Source: Phoronis australis (Eukaryota > Phoronida > Phoronidae). Taken from it: DNA of 64,000 nt. Where the stretch lies: assembly GCA_002633005.1 (NCBI GenBank), contig NMRA01000347.1, forward strand, positions 405,311 to 469,310, given 5' to 3'. The notes beneath the pieces are model-generated. The model was not told the DNA's origin and made no database searches. It saw nothing but the letters and a program-made list of their open reading frames with translations. The position numbers and the translations under genes were made by a program. Shown here one piece after another: positions 59,388 through 64,000 of this stretch (positions are counted from its first letter, which is position 1; every line of letters starts with the position of its first letter).

Positions 59388-60786
59388 CTATGTAGAAAGT
59401 AACTCGTTTTGAAAACAAGGTTATTTAGGAAGGTACCGGGTCTTAGTACCGTTTGGGGCTAAACACTATGTGTGACCTTGAACTTGGTTGGTCCACCAAC
59501 CACCTTTTGGGCTTGGGCTGTTTGATTCCTGTGTATTGCGCCAACCAGCTGAAAGTTGGCAAAACAATTCAAAGAAAATATAATGAAAATCAAAAATTCC
59601 CACAAGCTCAATACCCCCTGTCAATAGTCACAAGTAATTGTTTCCTAAAAGGTAGATATTTGTGTTACGTCACCGGAGTGTTTAGTGATGAATTATATGT
59701 AAATGAATTGTTGTGTGGATGCATTCAAGTGTTCGACCTGGAGTCAACAGTCGAGAGCCAGTCGTGACGCTGTGTAAACGCGTATGGAAGATGTCTGGAC
59801 ACAGCCAAACGCTTAATAGGCTGATGGCTGAGTCTTGTAACAAAGTTGTGACCACAGGCTGGTGGTCGTCGAAGTCGGACGCTGACAATTTGCGTCCCAT
59901 TAAAACGGGCGATCTTGAGGGCTATCGTTAATTACGAAAATAAAAAATAACTTGTCATGTTGAGAAAACCTTTGTTGAATCCTTAATTTGGAAAACTTTG
60001 ACTTCCTTACTAATGAAAGAGAAATATTTCTAAATGAACATTGTCCGGAAAGGCTTGAACTAATGTTCGTTTTATCATGTTTAAAACATTATGAAACAAT
60101 ATTTTGGCCATTTTACCCAAAGTTCAGATAAAAACTTTCCACACTGTGTCAAACAATATACGCGACCTCTCCCCACTGTCGTTTATTAAATTGTCCGAAG
60201 TGTTCGCGCGTTTCCTTCTTAAGTAACATTTGTAAGTCTACTTGAAATTGACTCAAATTCCGGATTTAGTGTCCTTTTAAACGAAACAGTAAGGTTATCT
60301 TTAAAAAACGGAAAATTCTTGCGCACTGCCTTCGCTTAATTTCATTTCTAATAATCTAATACTCTTTTTGCCCAATCGTAAACGCCAACGTTGGAAAATA
60401 ACGTCACTCTGTTCTGCATTTAAACTGCCCACGATTTCAATCGAAGAAAATATTTCGGATTAATATCGTACTGTCACTCCTACTGCTGGAAAAGCACGTT
60501 GTTAGCCTCACCGTTGTAATGCGGAGTAGTGTCCGCTACTTGTACTGTACTTACAAGTAGCTGTATTATACTGAAGTTAATTGTTATGTAAACATCGGTG
60601 TTTACAAAGGTCAGATTATAAATGTATCGGGAAAAGTTCATAATTTAAACAATGACAGAAGTCTGGAAAAAGCCAATACTGACTGAATAGCAGTCCTGGT
60701 CTAGATCGGAGAATATTAAGAAATCTCTTAACGCTAAATACTTTAAATAAAGTCCTCGTGAAATGAATTTAATGCAAACCGGGAGT

Positions 60787-60935
60787 GAGCTCAATAGCCG
60801 TCTCGTGACGAGAAAAACTTGACCACAATTATGTGCTCTCATTAAAAATACATGGCAATGTCTTACGAAATCTCGCGAAGATTTGTTCTTCTTGCGAGGT
60901 CCTAGCGTTTCATACATGTAGCTCTACCCAGGGCT
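60787..60935 (+). repeat. Dispersed repeat family R, copy 2
   Basis: Direct-orientation counterpart of 32272-32425; see that entry for the shared words. Similarity fades at both ends without visible inverted repeats. Confidence 0.5.
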
Positions 60936-61526
60936 TGAAATTTCTTTTGTGTCCGTGATGACACAGAACGAAAGAATCAGAACGGTAATGCTCCCATCAA
61001 TAAATTATATTACGAGACCGATTTTGTGATTCACGAGCCAGTCAAACAGAGCGACAACGAATATGTCTCCAACGCTGTCTTTCTCTTATGGTCAAGCTTC
61101 GTTTAACGAATTTGCGCTCACGATATAAAATTTGAGTCATCCTACGAAGTGATCACGATCGTACAAACTTTCTGAACGCAAATACGTGCGGCAGAAATGA
61201 AACCTTGCTCTCGGTTGCATGAAACTTAGTTTCCCTAAATCTACTGAGTATTTGTGGACTTGTGAAATTCCGATTGTCCTTTCGTATGCTAATTAAGTGA
61301 ATTTTCGGCCTGGTTACAAATCTAGAGTGAACACAGCGTTGAAAATAAGTAGGAATCTTTTCATGCAACCTCCCCTAATTTAAGGAACGAGTCTTTAATT
61401 ATTTTGACTGAATTAAGGGTACGGTTATTAGTTACATTATAGGAAAACGTCGAGCTCATAATAAAGATAAAATTGTTACACCTGGTAGTAAAGATTGAAA
61501 CGAATATGCAAAAGATTTAGGATTAC

Positions 61527-61645
61527 TTAGTTGAGTCCCTATTTGGAACCGATTCATACACCCGGGCACTGATATCTAAACCATAAGAGGTTGCGTAGTT
61601 GCTTTCGATACCCGTTCTTACAAGATGCTTTCCTACTTTTTTGAT
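61527..61645 (-). other. Exon-like stretch of unknown gene
   Basis: On the minus strand an acceptor-like TTTTCAG precedes 119 bases open in one frame (IKKVGKHLVRTGIESNYATS and onward to SVPNRDST), ending at a donor-like GTAATC. Its outgoing phase (2) does not match the phase-0 start of the DBH-like exon at 59387, so it does not simply belong to that gene. The family is unrecognised. Confidence 0.25.
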
Positions 61646-64000
61646 CTGAAAATACCAGTATGTGATAAATAAGCCTTCCGTCCCCTTTCTGGACCAAAGC
61701 GCACCGGTTTAGGTCAATTAATCAATCACTGTCCATCACTTTATACGATTGAAATTGCACATTTAATAGACAGACTTTGTGCTAATACTTTGGGTGCTAA
61801 GTCGCCTGATCAGTTCTTGAAATCAGTCATTCATAGCATTGTGTAAGTAAAGTTGTTTTCCTTGGCTCCATTGACCAGCAGGGGTTTACACACTCCGTTT
61901 GGTAGTTCGTTGAGTTCAGAGGATGTACACTGTATGTGGAGATAACTTCGAAGATACAAGAAAGACTGTACACGACTGTGATGGCTTACGAGCGCAACTT
62001 TCGCCGTTCGCTATCGAGAATTACAAACCGTTTGCTTCTGACCTCGAACACTTGTGCCTTCAAACATTTGTCTAGTGTTTTCGGGGACAATAGATGCCTC
62101 GAAAAGACGAGTAAATTAGACTCGTGGGCGTTTCCGCCATGATAAAACGAGCAAAATGGATTTTGTTTTGCCACGGGTCCGCCATTGTTTCAAATCTCGC
62201 ACTTCAAATTTGCTTAGGCAGCATTACTGACAAGCTGACATGAAATACCCCAAAATGCTCTGTGCGAGCATATGGCTTACGGACTTGTTACAGTGCCAAA
62301 CACAAAAGGCGGATGAAGTGGCGGTTGGCGAAGAATGTTTTGAACACACAAGGGTTTCTGATAACGCGTGTTTTGTTCGTTTAGAAACGTGGGCGCACTT
62401 AATTACTGGTAATGTTTGCGATGATGGGGAACATCCAATAGGGTTATGCAAGAATTGTTTAATAATATTTATGATATCAAACAAAAAATTCGATAACTGC
62501 ATTTGCTTTGGACACATTGTTATTTTACAATCTAGTCAATATTTGACGTGAACCCATTATTAGCAAAATTGTAAAACACCCAAACTCACTGGTGCCTTAA
62601 TCTCTGTCTATTCTTTTGAAATTGTCTGGTTTTTAAATCGCGTGCAGTTACGTTTTCGTAAGTGTTAATGGGATTGAGTTCGATCGCCTATTACATGTAT
62701 AAGTCTATGCATAATGTTGTGGTTTGACTCCATGAGTGGAAACCGGAAACACTGATAGCGGCACCTGTGGCCCGTTTCACATATGAAAAGTGACAAATTG
62801 TCTCAGACATGTTATCATACCTTCTTGTTTTGTTTTTACAAATAATTTCGTGTGCATTGGCTAAAACTTCGTACTTGGCTTTAAAGTTGATTCTTTAAGT
62901 TGTGTGTGTAATTTAAAGCCGTACAAACCATTTTCTGGTGTTTCAAGCACGAGCTCATGTCACAGGAGTAAATCTCGACCTTTCTTAATAGCTTCATTGG
63001 GGGTTTATCGTTTGCTTCGTATCAACCATTCACGCGAATTTATAGAGATAGTTTTGGACATGCATGAATTCATATAAAAATTGTAATAAGTTGTGATCAA
63101 CTGAAATTGCCAGTGCATAATAAATGTGTCTCAAAGGTAAGCAGTTGCAATATAAACGTGGTGTAACACTACAGGTCATCAATCCATACCATGTCACGTG
63201 ACAATTTTGGTTAAGCGTGTTTCTCAAAGGGCTAAACGAATGGATAGAGAACATGAAGTTGTTAGTTTTGACCAGAACTGCGAAACCATAAAATCCGTTG
63301 TGCTTTGGGGATTTCATTACCAATCGCCAATTCTCGCTGTTGTTTTCCAGGCATTTGTTAAAATTAATATCGTTTTTTTTTACAATTGAATACGTATTAA
63401 ATACACAGCTATATTTGGCTCTATGGTAAAATTGATGATTTTGGCAAAATAATTTTTTTCGTCGAGAATTTCTCTTTAAAGATACTACACTGCGTTTTAC
63501 TTGGTTTTGCAGGAAAAATTCTCATCAGTCGAGAGACGGGGGCCGTTTTATACTTTAAAGTTATAGCTGGTTACTATATCAGTGTTTTACTAGCTTAATT
63601 TTAGTATTTACGCACACGGAAGTGCAGTTTTAACAGGAAAAAAGATACAAGTTCGGCACTAGATATTGTTGATTCCATCGTCACCTAAACGAGTTTGGAG
63701 ATCAATTGACATACAATTTTCAAATGACGTTGCATCGCACGCAGTCTCCAGGACGCTTATTAGGTCAATGACACACCGTTCAATTTCAACTTGACATTCG
63801 GGAGTTGAATATTTAACTGAAAATCAACACTGTGACATTTCCTCTAATGAGATATGTTTTAAGCTAAATACTTTAAATCAACTTGTAACGCGAAATCTAT
63901 ACGGAGTTAAATTACGTTTAGTGGTACAGCTTCCGTGTAGTGCTTGAGTCGGCTGGAATAAAAATGACGCATTGTCCACCTTGCTTGGAAAGAAATCGAT

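Larger units (their letters stand above)
59388..64000. other. Upstream flank of the hydroxylase gene; no gene assigned
   Basis: Should be an intron or 5' region of the DBH-like gene, since its first coding exon was not found here. It contains one dispersed repeat (60787-60935) and one exon-like stretch (61527-61645). Other open frames are short and have stop-rich alternatives; nothing else is supported. Confidence 0.55.

Noticed and set aside
62240-62551. 103-codon plus-strand frame overlapping a 97-codon minus frame
   Set aside because: Both strands are open by chance; neither shows recognisable domains, splice sites or a plausible promoter.
1-64000. CRISPR arrays, operons, rRNA genes, intact transposase or reverse transcriptase
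   Set aside because: None was seen. The only regularly spaced repeats are the 31-bp contiguous array and the exon-derived units, which lack unique spacers.

Overview
The window is animal nuclear DNA. It carries four widely spaced, intron-rich protein genes with canonical GT..AG introns and deeply conserved animal products, in AT-rich sequence full of degraded repeats and without any bacterial-style gene packing. Frequent TACATGTA-type words, tRNA-derived SINE-like pieces, short terminal-inverted-repeat elements and a single PNPLA6/7-type gene suggest a non-vertebrate, probably marine, animal. The sequence alone does not settle the phylum. Exons were built by hand from splice sites, reading phase and remembered family motifs; no search was run.

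Layout: (1) about 273-20768, minus strand: most of a neuropathy target esterase / PNPLA6-7 lysophospholipase, with the 3' end outside the left edge. (2) 24538-30235, minus: a complete SET/TAF-I (NAP family) histone chaperone, with a probable long 3' UTR down to about 22996. (3) 34387-49671, plus: MSH4, the meiotic MutS homologue, complete at the 3' end but with an uncertain N-terminus. (4) 50178-59387, minus: a dopamine/tyramine beta-hydroxylase-type copper monooxygenase lacking its first exon(s). SET and MSH4 are head to head about 4.2 kb apart; MSH4 and the hydroxylase are tail to tail with about 0.5 kb between their stop codons. The four genes belong to unrelated processes (ER phospholipid turnover, chromatin, meiotic crossover, catecholamine/trace-amine synthesis), so the cluster looks like ordinary genomic neighbourhood.

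The most striking structure is inside the PNPLA gene. Four separate exon-containing pieces are locally duplicated: a whole symmetric exon (273-395 and 1093-1215), one exon with four decayed copies (8715-9587), the 5' part of one exon (11663-11922) and the 3' end plus donor site of another in a four-unit tandem array (14180-14668). MSH4 contains two separate 13-nt microexons. A near-perfect 108-bp-arm palindrome lies just upstream of the PNPLA gene. All three single-N gaps (699, 11792, 21070) fall in or beside duplicated or palindromic DNA, so some of these may be assembly artefacts. I found no CRISPR array, operon, rRNA or intact mobile-element coding region, and nothing I can defend as a wholly new system.
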